NCBI RefSeq assembly: GCF_963931595.1
Contig: NZ_OZ007030.1
Span: 248,001 to 312,000, forward strand
Direction of reading: 5' to 3'
Source of the DNA: an uncultured Subdoligranulum sp.
GTDB taxonomy: Bacteria; Bacillota; Clostridia; Oscillospirales; Ruminococcaceae
DNA: 64,000 bases
Shown here: positions 1 to 10,161 of the stretch, one piece after another
Layout: every line of letters begins with the position of its first letter
How positions within the stretch are numbered: the stretch's first letter is position 1
Notes under the pieces: model-generated
Seen by the model: the letters and a program-made list of their open reading frames with translations, nothing else
Told to the model about the DNA's origin: nothing
The model's database searches: none
Position numbers and translations under genes: made by a program

Positions 1-1
1 G

Positions 2-1948
2 ATCACCATCGGCAAGACGCTGGAGGCCTACTCCAAGGGCCGCACCACCGACGCGCTGAAGAGCCTGATGAAGCTGGCCCCCAAGACCGCCACTGTCGTA
101 AAGGACGGTGTGGAGACCGAAGTGTCCATCGACGCGGTGCAGCAGGGGGATATCTTTGTGGTGCGCCCCGGCGAGAACATCCCGGTGGATGGTATGATCC
201 TGGAAGGCCACAGCGCCGTCAATGAATCCGCCCTCACTGGCGAGAGCATCCCGGTGGACAAGGCCGAGGGGGACAGCGTCTCGGCGGCCACCATCAACCA
301 GTCGGGCTTCCTGCGCTGCCGGGCCACCCGGGTGGGGGAGGACACCACCCTCTCCCAGATCATCCAGATGGTCGGCGATGCGGCGGCCACCAAGGCCCCC
401 ATCGCCAAGATCGCCGACAAGGTCTCCGGCATCTTCGTGCCCACCGTCATCACCATTGCGGTGATCACCACGCTGGTCTGGCTGCTGCTGGGCCGGGATG
501 TGGGTTACGCCCTGGCCCGTGGCATCTCGGTGCTGGTCATCAGCTGCCCCTGTTCGCTGGGGCTGGCCACGCCGGTGGCCATCATGGTGGGCAACGGCAT
601 GGGCGCCAAGAACGGCGTGCTGTTCAAGACGGCGGCCTCCCTGGAGCAGGCCGGTGAGGTGGACATCGTGGCGCTGGACAAGACCGGCACCATCACCAGC
701 GGCGAGCCCAGGGTCACCGACATCCTGCCCGCCGACGGCACCACCGAAGAAGAGCTGCTCCGGCTGGCGCTGGCCCTGGAGCAGAAGAGTGAACACCCGC
801 TGGCCCGCGCCATCATGGAGGAGGGCGCCCGGCGGCAGATGCAGGCCGGGGCGGTCACCGACTTTGCGGCCCTGCCCGGCAACGGCGTGACTGCCCGGCA
901 GGAGGGCGCTGCGCTCTGCACCGGCAACCTGAAATTCATCGAGACCCATGCCGCTGTTTCCCGGGAAATCCGCGCCAGGGCGGAGGAACTGGCTGCCCAG
1001 GGCAAGACGCCGCTCTTCTTCAGCCGGGACGGCCGGCTGGCCGGTATCATCGCGGTGGCGGATGTCATCAAGGCGGACAGCCCCCAGGCCGTGCGGGAAC
1101 TGCAGAATATGGGCATCCGAGTGGTCATGCTCACCGGCGACAACCAGCGCACCGCCGATGCCATCGGCAAGCAGGCCGGTGTGGATGAGGTCATCGCCGG
1201 GGTGCTGCCCGACGGCAAGGAGAGCGTCATCCGGGACCTCATGACCCAGGGCCGTGTGGCCATGGTGGGCGACGGCATCAACGACGCCCCCGCCCTGACC
1301 CGGGCCGACACCGGCATTGCCATCGGCGCCGGCACCGACGTGGCCATCGACGCTGCCGACGTGGTGCTGATGAAGAGCCGCTTGAGCGACGTACCCGCCG
1401 CCATCCGGCTGAGCCGGGCCACCCTGCGGAACATCCACGAAAACCTGTTCTGGGCCTTCTTCTACAACAGTATCGGCATCCCGCTGGCGGCAGGCGTCTT
1501 TGTGGCGCTGGGCTTGACGCTGAACCCCATGTTCGGCGCTGCGGCCATGAGCCTTTCCAGCGTCTGCGTGGTGAGCAACGCCCTGCGGCTGAACTTCTTT
1601 GATATGCACGACGGGCGCCGGGACAAAAAAGTCCGCCATAAGCCCCGCAAGGACCAGCCCCAGGACGCCGCACCCCGGAATACCGCCTGCTGCATCGTCC
1701 AGTGCCCGGTCGAGCCTGCCCCGGCGGCGGAGGGCACCGTGGAAAAGACGATGGAGATCGAGGGCATGATGTGCGAGCACTGCGAGCGCACCGTCCAAAA
1801 GGCCCTGGAAGCGGTGTCCGGTGTACAGCAGGCCACCGCCGACGCCAAGGCCGGCACGGCGGTCATCCTCATGCTGCCCGATACCCCGGAGGAGGCTCTC
1901 ACCAAGGCGGTGGAGGAGGCCGGTTATCTGCCCCACGGCATGCGGTAA
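2..1948 (+). CDS. copA: Copper-exporting P1B-type ATPase CopA (5' end cut by window)
   Basis: ATP-driven Cu+ exporter of the inner membrane. The frame is open from base 2, so the N-terminus lies outside the window. In order one sees the actuator TGES motif, the transmembrane metal site CPC (bases 545-553, here CPCS rather than the more usual CPCA), the phosphorylation motif DKTGTIT (677-697), the SEHPLA nucleotide-binding motif and the hinge [12 protein letters not shown]-terminal heavy-metal-associated domain with an MxCxxC site (about 1769-1790) follows a Pro/Lys-rich linker. A metal-binding domain at the C-terminus is an added or relocated module compared with the usual N-terminal position. 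The copZ-like gene follows after 79 bp, which supports copper rather than zinc/cadmium. The family is certain; the metal is inferred from CPC and context. Confidence 0.93.
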   Translation: MTIGKTLEAYSKGRTTDALKSLMKLAPKTATVVKDGVETEVSIDAVQQGDIFVVRPGENIPVDGMILEGHSAVNESALTGESIPVDKAEGDSVSAATINQSGFLRCRATRVGEDTTLSQIIQMVGDAAATKAPIAKIADKVSGIFVPTVITIAVITTLVWLLLGRDVGYALARGISVLVISCPCSLGLATPVAIMVGNGMGAKNGVLFKTAASLEQAGEVDIVALDKTGTITSGEPRVTDILPADGTTEEELLRLALALEQKSEHPLARAIMEEGARRQMQAGAVTDFAALPGNGVTARQEGAALCTGNLKFIETHAAVSREIRARAEELAAQGKTPLFFSRDGRLAGIIAVADVIKADSPQAVRELQNMGIRVVMLTGDNQRTADAIGKQAGVDEVIAGVLPDGKESVIRDLMTQGRVAMVGDGINDAPALTRADTGIAIGAGTDVAIDAADVVLMKSRLSDVPAAIRLSRATLRNIHENLFWAFFYNSIGIPLAAGVFVALGLTLNPMFGAAAMSLSSVCVVSNALRLNFFDMHDGRRDKKVRHKPRKDQPQDAAPRNTACCIVQCPVEPAPAAEGTVEKTMEIEGMMCEHCERTVQKALEAVSGVQQATADAKAGTAVILMLPDTPEEALTKAVEEAGYLPHGMR

Positions 1949-2027
1949 CGTCCGCACGCCTGTCGATACAGAGGGGCCGGCCCACCGCCGGTTCCCCAAA
2001 ACCAACAACCAGGAGGATTGCATTCTT

Positions 2028-2243
2028 ATGAAAAAGATGATGAAAGTGGAAGGTATGCACTGCGCCGGCTGTTCCGGTCGCCTGACGAGATTGCTGGAGG
2101 CCCTGCCCGGGGTGGAGAGCGCCGCGGCTGACCATGCGGCGGGCACCGCCGAGGTCACCCTCCAGGGAGACCTGCCGGACGACACGCTGAAGGCCACGGT
2201 GGAGAAGGCCGGATTCACCCTGACGGACATCCGGACCGCCTGA
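2028..2243 (+). CDS. copZ: Copper chaperone, HMA domain (CopZ-like)
   Basis: A 71-residue protein made of one heavy-metal-associated domain, with the metal-binding motif GMHCAGC near residue 8. It is expected to carry Cu+ to CopA in the cytoplasm. The start is the ATG with AGGAGG at 2011-2016, eleven bases upstream; the longer frame to 1821 overlaps copA and has no such site. It follows copA closely and is followed by strong terminators, so copA-copZ looks like the end of one operon. Length and motif are typical of CopZ. Confidence 0.9.
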   Translation: MKKMMKVEGMHCAGCSGRLTRLLEALPGVESAAADHAAGTAEVTLQGDLPDDTLKATVEKAGFTLTDIRTA

Positions 2244-2267
2244 ACCCACCCGTCCGATAAAAGAAAA

Positions 2268-2345
2268 CAGCGCCCCGGGAAATGGCCCGGGGCGCTGGAA
2301 CGAAAATGCTCCCGGAAAGCAGATGCTTTCCGGGAGCGTTTTCTG
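2268..2345. terminator. Two tandem intrinsic terminators between convergent genes
   Basis: First stem 2268-2279/2286-2297 (12 perfect pairs) has its T-rich tail on the minus strand, so it ends the GPH transporter operon. Second stem 2308-2320/2325-2337 (13 pairs) is followed by GTTTTCTGTTT on the plus strand and ends copAZ. Confidence 0.85.
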
Positions 2346-2380
2346 TTTATGAAGAGGAATCCTTTTGGGAAAATGCGTTG

Positions 2381-3760
2381 TTATTCTGCCTGGACGGTTT
2401 CAGCGGCCCGCTTGGCCTGCAGCTGGCTGGCAATCTTTTCCAGCACGCTGCCGTCCAGCTTGTAGCCGCCCACGTAGATGACGAAGGCCAGCACCGTGAT
2501 GACGGAGGGCACCACACCCATGAGGATGCGCATACCCATGATGGTCTCGGCGGTCTGGGGCACATTCTCCACATAGCCGAAGATGGTCAGGCCCACGCCG
2601 ATGAGCCAGCCGGCCACGGCGGAAGCGGTCTTGACCAGCAGGGTCTGGAAGGAGGCCACGATGCTCTCGTTGCGGGTGCCCAGCGTCACCTCGCCGTAGT
2701 CGATGACATCGGCCAGCATGACGGTGGTGGCGCCCAGGGTCAGGCCGGAGCCGAACTTATAGAACAGACCGCAGACGATGGTGAGGGGGATGTTCTCGGG
2801 GGCCACCACGCCCACGCCCAGCAGGCCCAGCAGGCCGATGGCGGGGGTGAAGCTGGCCAGGGCGAAGACGGTCTTCTTGTTCATGAAGCGGGAGAACAGC
2901 GGGAAGAGGAACAGGGCGCCCATCTCAGCCAGAGAGGCGGCGGTGGTGAAGTAGGGGAACAGCCCGTCATCCATGGTGACGTACTTGAAGTAGTACAGCG
3001 CCATGCCGCCGGCCAGCTGGACAACCAGGTTGTAGGCCAGCACCACGCCGATGTAGACCTTCAGCTGGTCGTTGCCGGTGATGACATGGAGGGCGTATTT
3101 CAGCGAGGTGCGCTCGCTCTTTTTGGAGGAAGCGGACTCCAGGCTGCTGCGGTCACGGGAGAAGATGACGGTGACCATCAGGGTGACCACGAAGATGACG
3201 GCCACCAGCACAGCGGTGTTGGCATAGCCGCGGGCCTCATCGCCGTTGCCCAGCAGGTCGATCATGGCCAGGCCGAAGGCGCCGATGAGCAGCCAGGCAG
3301 AGCTGGCGAAGATACGGGGGATGACCGACATGGAGTCCCGTTCCTCCTTGGTGGAGGACAGGGAGGGCAGCATGGACCAGTAGGGAATATCCAGCACGGT
3401 GTAGGTCATGCCCCACAGGATGTACATGACCGAGTAGTAGGCGTACTGGGCAAAGCCGGAAAGATCGGGTCCGCGGAACAGCAGCACCAGAATCACCGCA
3501 TTGATAATGGTGCCGATACCGATCCAGGGGCGGAACTTGCCCCAGCGGGTGCGGGTGTTGTCCACGATGAAGCCCATTATGGGGTCATTCACCGCGTCCC
3601 ATACACGGGCCACCAGGAACAGGTTGCCCACGAAGAGGGGTGCCAGACCGACGGTGTCGGTGAGGTAGATGGTCAGATAGGTGCTGATCATGGCGTAGCA
3701 CAGGTCCTTGCCCAGGCCGCCCACACCGAAGGCCAGCTTCCTTCCCATTGTTTGTTTCAT
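2381..3760 (-). CDS. GPH-family sugar:cation symporter (MelB-like)
   Basis: A 459-residue, roughly 12-span membrane transporter of the glycoside-pentoside-hexuronide family. The N-terminal GVGGLGKDLCYAM segment and the motif with DPIMGF followed by TRWGKFRPW are characteristic. The ATG at 3778 lies within the ribosome-binding site GGAGG; the ATG at 3760 is correctly spaced after it, so the shorter start is chosen. The gene lies 36 bp downstream of the GH36 alpha-galactosidase in the same direction, so the likely substrates are alpha-galactosides such as melibiose or raffinose-family sugars. Substrate is inferred from context. Confidence 0.9.
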   Translation of the reverse strand: MKQTMGRKLAFGVGGLGKDLCYAMISTYLTIYLTDTVGLAPLFVGNLFLVARVWDAVNDPIMGFIVDNTRTRWGKFRPWIGIGTIINAVILVLLFRGPDLSGFAQYAYYSVMYILWGMTYTVLDIPYWSMLPSLSSTKEERDSMSVIPRIFASSAWLLIGAFGLAMIDLLGNGDEARGYANTAVLVAVIFVVTLMVTVIFSRDRSSLESASSKKSERTSLKYALHVITGNDQLKVYIGVVLAYNLVVQLAGGMALYYFKYVTMDDGLFPYFTTAASLAEMGALFLFPLFSRFMNKKTVFALASFTPAIGLLGLLGVGVVAPENIPLTIVCGLFYKFGSGLTLGATTVMLADVIDYGEVTLGTRNESIVASFQTLLVKTASAVAGWLIGVGLTIFGYVENVPQTAETIMGMRILMGVVPSVITVLAFVIYVGGYKLDGSVLEKIASQLQAKRAAETVQAE

Positions 3761-3796
3761 GTTGTGTGATACCTCCATCCATTTCTTACAAACCGA

Positions 3797-5878
3797 TTAC
3801 TGATTCTTCTCAAACTGTACCAGCACGCTGGCGTAGTCGCCGCTCAGGTGCAGGGGCAGTCCGTGATCCATGAGATAGCTGCCGCTCTTGACGATATCGC
3901 CCTGGGAGGTGTGGACAGTATACCGCGCATCCTCCTCCAGACCCCGCAGCCGGACGGTGGTGCCCCGGTGGCCCACCTTGCTCTGGGGCAGGAAGGCGAA
4001 GAGCACGCCCTTGTCCCCCTTCAGGTATTCGTACAGGAAGTACTGGTCGGCGCTGGGATTGTCCAGCCGGTAGAAGGCGCCCTCCTGGATGATGGGGCGG
4101 ATCTCCTTGTACTGGGCGATCATCTTCTGGGCCAGGGCCACCTCCTCGGGGGTGAACTTTAGGATGTTGCAGCCGATGCCCAGGCTGCCCATCATGGCGC
4201 TGTGGAACCGGAAGGTCAGGGGGATCACCCGGCCCGACAGGAAGTTGGGGCAGTCGGTGACCCAGGCCCGCATGGCCTTGATGGGATAGATGCGGGAGTA
4301 GGAATTCTGGATGTACAGCCGGTCGTAGGCGTCGGTGTTGTCGCTGGTCCAGAAGTCGTCGAAGATGCCCAGGATGCCGTAGTCGATGCGGCCGCCGCCC
4401 GAGGCGCAGGCCTCAAACAGCACGTCGGGGTGCTTCTTCTTCAGCTCGGTGACCACATGGTAGATGAACTGGATGTGGTTGTACCAGATATCCCGCTGGG
4501 GGCCGGTCTGGGAGATGGGACGGTTGGCGTCCCACTTGATATAGTCGATGTCATACCGGGTGAGGAGGTTGTCCAGCATGTTGTAGATGAACTCCTGCAC
4601 CTCCGGCTTGGTGACGTTGAGCACATACTGTACCCGGGAAGTATCGGTGACCCGGGTGTCGTAGTGGTAGATCCAGTCGGGGTGGTCCTGGTAGAGCTTG
4701 GCTTTGGGGTTGACCATCTCGGGCTCCACCCACAGGCCGAACTTCATGCCCTGCTCCTTCACGGCGTCGATGAGCTCCTCCAGCCCGTTGGGGAACTTGC
4801 CCTCGTTGACGTACCAGTCGCCCAGGCCGTTCTGGATGCTGTGCCGCTCGCCGAACCAGCCGTCGTCCAGCACAAAGAGCTCGGCGCCCAGCTCGCTGGC
4901 CTTCTGGGCCAGCTTGATCTGGTCCCGGCAGTTCACATGGAACTCGGTGGCCTCCCAGGAGTTGTACAGCACCGGCCGCAGCCCCGCGCTCATGATGTGG
5001 TCCAGGGCGAAGCGGTGCAGGTTGTGGGACATCGTCTCAAAGCCGGTGGCCGAGTAGCCGCACAGGATGGCCGGCGCCGTCAGCGTCTGGCCGGGCTCCA
5101 GCGCCAGCAGGCAGTCGTGGGGATTGATGCCCATCTGGACCAGCGTCTCGCCGTAGGGGGTCTGCTCCACCACGCCGCTGAAGTTGCCGGTGAGCCGCAG
5201 CGCCCCGAAGAAGACTTCGCCGCTCGTCTCGGTGGCGTCCCGGTCCAGGATGAAATAGGGGTTGTGGTTGTGGCTGGAAGTGCCCCGGCGGTTCTCGATG
5301 AGGATCTTGCCGTAGCTCACCCGCTGGGTGAACGGCTGCTCCTCGGCGCCCCAGTGGCCGTGCACGTTGGAGAAATTCAGGTTTTCATAGGGAATATGGA
5401 ACTGGGCGCTGTGCAGCTGCTCGATCTGGAGCGGTTCCTCCATCTCGTTTTTCAGCACCACGGTGCGCTCCATCAGGTCATAGGCGGGGTAGAGCTTGTA
5501 GTGCAGATCCATCCGGAAGGCGTAGTGCTCGTCCTTCAGGTGGAGCACCAGTTCCTCCCAGCCGTCGCCCTGCTCAGTGTCGTACCCGTCGTACCGGTAG
5601 ACCAGCTCCCGGGTGCCGTCCGGGAAGGTGACTTTGAGGCAGTGCTCCTTGTAGCGCAGCCCGCCGTGCACCGGGAATTCCTCCGGCGTGATCTCAAACA
5701 CCGGGTCGTTGGTGGATACCTCGGTGAGGACCGGCATCTCCAGCTCGTCGGCGGAGGGCAGCTTCTTGCCCCAGTAGAGATGCCGTACCAGGCCCCGGTC
5801 GTCGATGCCGAAGGCGTAGCTGGTATTCCCGGTGCTGAGCAGGAATACCTGGCTGTTCGTTCCAACTGCAATGCTCAT
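3797..5878 (-). CDS. Alpha-galactosidase, GH36
   Basis: A 693-residue cytoplasmic glycosidase that hydrolyses terminal alpha-galactosyl residues. The N-terminal beta-sandwich is followed by a TIM barrel with GWFGER, FGLWVEPEMVNP, the nucleophile Asp450 in KWDANR and the acid/base Asp513 in TSDNTD. No signal peptide is present. The ATG at 5878 is preceded by AGGGAG; an upstream TTG at 5902 overlaps that site and is less likely. First gene of a two-gene operon with the GPH transporter, under a clear promoter at 5956-5984 and next to a LacI-family gene. Length is normal for the bacterial family. Confidence 0.96.
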   Translation of the reverse strand: MSIAVGTNSQVFLLSTGNTSYAFGIDDRGLVRHLYWGKKLPSADELEMPVLTEVSTNDPVFEITPEEFPVHGGLRYKEHCLKVTFPDGTRELVYRYDGYDTEQGDGWEELVLHLKDEHYAFRMDLHYKLYPAYDLMERTVVLKNEMEEPLQIEQLHSAQFHIPYENLNFSNVHGHWGAEEQPFTQRVSYGKILIENRRGTSSHNHNPYFILDRDATETSGEVFFGALRLTGNFSGVVEQTPYGETLVQMGINPHDCLLALEPGQTLTAPAILCGYSATGFETMSHNLHRFALDHIMSAGLRPVLYNSWEATEFHVNCRDQIKLAQKASELGAELFVLDDGWFGERHSIQNGLGDWYVNEGKFPNGLEELIDAVKEQGMKFGLWVEPEMVNPKAKLYQDHPDWIYHYDTRVTDTSRVQYVLNVTKPEVQEFIYNMLDNLLTRYDIDYIKWDANRPISQTGPQRDIWYNHIQFIYHVVTELKKKHPDVLFEACASGGGRIDYGILGIFDDFWTSDNTDAYDRLYIQNSYSRIYPIKAMRAWVTDCPNFLSGRVIPLTFRFHSAMMGSLGIGCNILKFTPEEVALAQKMIAQYKEIRPIIQEGAFYRLDNPSADQYFLYEYLKGDKGVLFAFLPQSKVGHRGTTVRLRGLEEDARYTVHTSQGDIVKSGSYLMDHGLPLHLSGDYASVLVQFEKNQ

Positions 5879-5955
5879 CTGTTTCTCCCTGTTTTTCTGC
5901 AATGGTTTTTGCGGGTTTTATATCATGGTTTTACGCGCTTTTTTCTTGCATGAAA

Positions 5956-5984
5956 ATGTTAACACGCAAAAATCCCGATGTCAA
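5956..5984 (-). promoter_or_regulatory. Sigma-A promoter of the alpha-galactosidase operon
   Basis: On the minus strand TTGACA (5979-5984), 17-bp spacer, TAACAT (5956-5961). It lies about 80 bp upstream of the GH36 start. Confidence 0.75.
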
Positions 5985-5988
5985 CGAA

Positions 5989-6037
5989 TTTACTAATGCT
6001 TTTACTGAATAAGGGAAAAGCCTGTAAAATATTTACT
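5989..6037. promoter_or_regulatory. Candidate LacI-family operator region
   Basis: Just upstream of the -35 are three copies of TTTACT (5989, 6001, 6032) and the inverted element GTAAA-ata-TTTAC at 6024-6036. The 11-mer GTAAAATATTT (6024-6034) recurs upstream of the neighbouring LacI gene (7196-7206). Binding by that LacI protein is inferred. Confidence 0.55.
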
Positions 6038-6060
6038 AAAAACACCCTTCGTATTTATGC

Positions 6061-6092
6061 AAAAAACGCAGAGGAAAAACTCTCCTCTGCGT
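6061..6092 (-). terminator. Intrinsic terminator of the LacI gene
   Basis: Stem 6066-6075/6083-6092 (ACGCAGAGGA and complement) followed on the minus strand by six T's. Confidence 0.85.
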
Positions 6093-6115
6093 CGATTCTT
6101 GGTGATATATTTGTC

Positions 6116-7168
<1,053 letters not shown>

Positions 7169-7194
7169 TTATTCAATCTGCCCGTTGGACAGAA

Positions 7195-7240
7195 GGTAAA
7201 ATATTTCCAGTGGTTAGAAATTATTTTACCTTATTTTACC
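7195..7240. promoter_or_regulatory. Operator-like repeats upstream of the LacI gene
   Basis: GGTAAAATA (7195-7203) is inverted as TATTTTACC (7222-7230), and the 10-mer TTATTTTACC occurs twice in tandem (7221-7230, 7231-7240). The GTAAAATATTT word is shared with the GH36 promoter region. Probably autoregulatory sites. Confidence 0.5.
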
Positions 7241-7320
7241 ATGGTATACAAGGCTTTGGGAAAAAATAGGCAAAACTTGCCGCAAAAAAGCGGCGAAACC
7301 CGCTGCATCTGCCGCAAAGC

Positions 7321-7377
7321 GCCGTGAGCGGGGCGGCGGTCTGTCCGGCTGCCCTGCTCACGGCGGCGGTATTTTTT
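7321..7377. terminator. Stem-loop downstream of the DUF6132 gene
   Basis: GCCGTGAGC (7321-7329) pairs with GCTCACGGC (7356-7364). A run of T's follows on the plus strand (7371-7377), while the gene it borders ends on the minus strand, so its direction of action is unclear. The rest of 7241-7320 contains only a short GCCGC/GCGGC stem. Confidence 0.4.
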
Positions 7378-7623
7378 TCAGGATTCCGGGGGTTCCGGCG
7401 GTTTGGTGCTGCAGCTTCCGCCGCTGCAGCAGCATCCTCCCAGGCTGCCCGAGAGCAGCAGCCCGATCAGCCCCATATAGACCATGGTGTTGAAGGGGTT
7501 GGAGGTGATGGCGCAGGTCCCGGTGGGGCAGCCCACCAGCGCGTAGTAGATAAGGCCCACCAGTGCGCCGCCTGCGGTAAAAAGGACCGGCCGCCGCCAT
7601 TTTTTCCAAAGTTCCTGTAACAT
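7378..7623 (-). CDS. Small membrane protein, DUF6132 family
   Basis: An 81-residue protein with two membrane spans. The segment GCPTGTCAITSNP between the spans is the hallmark of the DUF6132 family, and a Cys-rich tail (GGCCCSGGSC) follows the second span. The function of the family is not established; the conserved cysteines and frequent thiol/sulfur neighbours elsewhere suggest a redox or sulfur link, but this is inference. The start has AGGAGG nine bases upstream; the much longer upstream frame overlaps the divergent LysR gene and is a shadow. Confidence 0.8.
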   Translation of the reverse strand: MLQELWKKWRRPVLFTAGGALVGLIYYALVGCPTGTCAITSNPFNTMVYMGLIGLLLSGSLGGCCCSGGSCSTKPPEPPES

Positions 7624-7743
7624 CTGCTGTCGCCTCCTGTTCGGTGATGGATCCCCTGCGGGGGAATGCTTTTTCTGTGGTTGTGCACACAGTATACCGC
7701 ATTTTCCGGGAACGTACCGTGACAAAATCACCCGGCGCCCCGA

Positions 7744-7772
7744 TTGCATTTGCCGCCCCGACGTGATAGGAT
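7744..7772 (+). promoter_or_regulatory. Promoter of the LysR gene
   Basis: TTGCAT (7744-7749), 17-bp spacer, TAGGAT (7767-7772), 45 bp before the ATG. Confidence 0.6.
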
Positions 7773-7816
7773 AACGGTATTGTCCGGCAGTCCCTGCCCG
7801 GTTCAGGAGGAAAACC

Positions 7817-8734
7817 ATGACCCTTTTACAACTGAAATACGCGGTGACGGTGGCGGCCGCCGGCACCATCAGCGAAGCGGCCAAGGAGCTGTATATGGCC
7901 CAGCCTAGCCTGACCGCCGCCATCAAGGAGCTGGAAAACGAGCTGGGCATCACGATTTTCCGGCGCACCAACAAGGGTATCCTGATCTCGGCGGAAGGGG
8001 AGGAGTTTCTCGGCTATGCCCGCCAGGTCATCGAGCAGACCAGCCTCATCGAGGAGCGGTATCTGGGCACCGCTCCGGTGAAACACCAGTTCTGTGTGTC
8101 CACCCAGCACTATTCCTTCGCAGTGGAGGCCTTCGTGGACCTTTTGAAACAGTACGGCGGCGACGAGTACGACTTCCGCATCCGGGAGACCCAGACCTAC
8201 GAGCTCATCGAGGATGTGGCCAGGCTGCGCAGCGAGGTGGGAGTGCTCTACCTCAACCCCTTCAACGAGACGGTGCTGCGCAAGACGCTGCGGGAAAACG
8301 ACCTGACCTTCCACCGGCTGTTCGTGGCCAAACCCCATGTCTTTGTGGGGGCCACCAGCCCGCTGGCCCAAAAAAGCGTGGTGACGCTGGAGGATCTGGA
8401 ACCCTACCCGCGGCTCTCCTACGAGCAGGGGGAGCACAACTCCTTCTACTTTTCGGAGGAGATTCTGAGCACCCGGGAGAGCAAAAAGGACATCCTGGTC
8501 TCCGACCGGGCCACCCTGTTCAACCTGCTCATCGGGCTGAACGGCTATACCATCTGCAGCGGCGTCATCAACGAGGAGCTCAACGGCGAGAACATCGTGG
8601 CGGTGCCGCTGGCGGTGGACGACCGCATGGAGATTGGCTACATCACCCACCGCAAGGTGGGGCCGGGGCCCTTCGGCACCCGCTACATCGAGGCGCTGAA
8701 GCGGTACACCGCCGCCCAGGACCAGAGCGAATGA
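7817..8734 (+). CDS. LysR-family transcriptional regulator
   Basis: A 305-residue regulator. N-terminal winged helix begins LQLKYAVTVAAAGTISEAAK and contains AQPSLTAAIKELE; the C-terminal part is a substrate-binding sensor domain. CAGGAGG lies just upstream of the ATG. It directly precedes a MetE-like methyltransferase gene, so control of methionine or sulfur metabolism is likely, but the two are separated by a terminator and a new promoter. No ligand can be read from the sequence. Confidence 0.9.
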   Translation: MTLLQLKYAVTVAAAGTISEAAKELYMAQPSLTAAIKELENELGITIFRRTNKGILISAEGEEFLGYARQVIEQTSLIEERYLGTAPVKHQFCVSTQHYSFAVEAFVDLLKQYGGDEYDFRIRETQTYELIEDVARLRSEVGVLYLNPFNETVLRKTLRENDLTFHRLFVAKPHVFVGATSPLAQKSVVTLEDLEPYPRLSYEQGEHNSFYFSEEILSTRESKKDILVSDRATLFNLLIGLNGYTICSGVINEELNGENIVAVPLAVDDRMEIGYITHRKVGPGPFGTRYIEALKRYTAAQDQSE

Positions 8735-8736
8735 AA

Positions 8737-8780
8737 CAGCGGTTTGCTATAGACGCAATCTATGGCAAACCGCTGCTTTT
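8737..8780 (+). terminator. Intrinsic terminator of the LysR gene
   Basis: Stem CAGCGGTTTGC (8737-8747) with 8765-8775, extended by ATAG/CTAT inside the loop, then CTTTTTGG. Confidence 0.85.
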
Positions 8781-8786
8781 TGGTAT

Positions 8787-8815
8787 TTTACACCGGAACT
8801 TCCCGCCGGTATACT
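8787..8815 (+). promoter_or_regulatory. Promoter of the MetE-like gene
   Basis: TTTACA (8787-8792), 17-bp spacer, TATACT (8810-8815). The leader to 8898 shows no recognised SAM or T-box riboswitch. Confidence 0.65.
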
Positions 8816-8898
8816 GGAAACCGGTTCCGATCAAGAAAAAAGGGATGCCGCCGACGCGCAGTGGGCGGGGTCCGCTGCAGATAAAGGAGAATGGGAAG

Positions 8899-10014
8899 AT
8901 GAACAAGGTACACACGCCGTTCCGGTACGACTATGTGGGCAGCTTTCTGCGGCCCGAGGAGCTGAAAAAGGCCCGCGCCGATTTTGAGGCGGGCGCCATC
9001 GACACCTGGCAGCTGAAAGAGGTGGAGGACCGGTGCATCACCCAGCTGGTGGCCAAGCAGAAGGCCGCAGGCTACCATGTGATCACCGACGGCGAGTTCC
9101 GCCGCGCCACCTGGCACCTGGATTTCATGTGGGGCTTTGAGGGTATCGGCCACAGCGCCACCCAGGAGGGTCTGCCCTTCCACGGGGAGGCCGCCAAGAT
9201 CGACGACACCTACCTGACGGGCAAGCTGTCGGTGGGGGTGCATCCCTTTGTGGAGCACTTTAAGTTCGTGAAGGCGCTGGAGGATGAAAACACGGTGGCC
9301 AAGCAGACCATCCCGGCCCCGGCCCAGTTCCTGGAGCAGCTCATCATGCCCATGAACCTGCCCGACACCCGCAAGTTCTACCCCACCGACGAGGAACTCA
9401 TCGCCGACCTGGTGGCGGGCTACAAGAAGGTCATCGCCGACCTCTACTCCGCGGGCTGCCGCAACCTGCAGTTCGACGACTGCACCTGGGGCTGCTTTGT
9501 GGACCCTAAGGCCACACTGTTCTTCGGCACCGACGAGGCGGGTCTGGAAAAGCTGCAGGAGGAGTTCCTGCTGGTGAACAACCTGGCCCTGGAGGGCAAG
9601 CCGGAGGACCTGGTGGTCAACACCCACATCTGCCGGGGCAACTTCCACTCCACCTGGGCCTGCAGCGGCGGGTATGACCGCATCGCCGGGCTGGTCTTTG
9701 CGCGGGAGAATGTGAACGCCCTCTACCTGGAATTCGACGACGAGCGGTCGGGCAGCTTTGAATGCCTGCGCCAGGTGTCGCCCGACAAGAAGGTGGTGCT
9801 GGGCCTCGTCACCACCAAGAGCCCCAAGCTGGAGGACAAGGCGGCCGTCATCGCCCGCATCCACGAGGCAGCCAAGTACGTCCCGCTGGACCGGCTGTGC
9901 CTGAGCCCCCAGTGCGGTTTTGCCTCCTGCGAGATCGGCAACAAGCTCACCGAGGCGGAGCAGTGGGCCAAGCTGGCCCTCGTCAAGGAGATCGCCGAAG
10001 AGGTCTGGGGCTGA
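8899..10014 (+). CDS. Cobalamin-independent methionine synthase-like protein (YxjG/YxjH type)
   Basis: A 371-residue protein corresponding to the C-terminal catalytic barrel of MetE. This short form lacks the N-terminal half of true MetE. Zinc-site residues are visible: His and Cys in VNTHICRGN, Glu in LEFDDE and Cys in SPQCGFAS. It is expected to transfer a methyl group to homocysteine or a related thiol; the methyl donor of YxjG-type proteins is not fixed by sequence. The start has AAGGAGA nine bases upstream. The preceding LysR gene is a plausible regulator. Confidence 0.88.
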   Translation: MNKVHTPFRYDYVGSFLRPEELKKARADFEAGAIDTWQLKEVEDRCITQLVAKQKAAGYHVITDGEFRRATWHLDFMWGFEGIGHSATQEGLPFHGEAAKIDDTYLTGKLSVGVHPFVEHFKFVKALEDENTVAKQTIPAPAQFLEQLIMPMNLPDTRKFYPTDEELIADLVAGYKKVIADLYSAGCRNLQFDDCTWGCFVDPKATLFFGTDEAGLEKLQEEFLLVNNLALEGKPEDLVVNTHICRGNFHSTWACSGGYDRIAGLVFARENVNALYLEFDDERSGSFECLRQVSPDKKVVLGLVTTKSPKLEDKAAVIARIHEAAKYVPLDRLCLSPQCGFASCEIGNKLTEAEQWAKLALVKEIAEEVWG

Positions 10015-10035
10015 GCCCGCAACCTGCAACCATCA

Positions 10036-10069
10036 AGCGCCGGAGCGTACCGCTCCGGCGCTTTTGTCT
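10036..10069 (+). terminator. Intrinsic terminator
   Basis: Perfect 12-bp stem AGCGCCGGAGCG (10036-10047) with 10051-10062, loop TAC, then TTTGTCTTT. Confidence 0.9.
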
Positions 10070-10086
10070 TTCCCCGCACCGTTTGA

Positions 10087-10115
10087 TTGACAGCGGCACG
10101 GCACCTCCTTATAAT
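10087..10115 (+). promoter_or_regulatory. Full-consensus sigma-A promoter
   Basis: TTGACA (10087-10092), exactly 17 bp, TATAAT (10110-10115). It is a perfect match to both hexamers and drives the hydrolase gene, suggesting strong constitutive or tightly repressed expression. Confidence 0.85.
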
Positions 10116-10161
10116 AGAGGAGATTTTGTGCCGGGCGGACCCGACGGGAAAGGAGAACGGG

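Noticed and set aside
4202..5953. Long plus-strand open frame opposite the GH36 gene (583 codons)
   Set aside because: It is the antisense shadow of the alpha-galactosidase, is rich in Val/Gly/His and has no domain or ribosome-binding site.
8899..9100. Possible SAM or T-box riboswitch upstream of the MetE-like gene
   Set aside because: The leader (8816-8898) is short and shows neither T-box bulge nor SAM-I core sequences.
10087..10161. TTG start at 10087 for the hydrolase
   Set aside because: The codon is the -35 hexamer of the promoter; GTG at 10162 has the ribosome-binding site.
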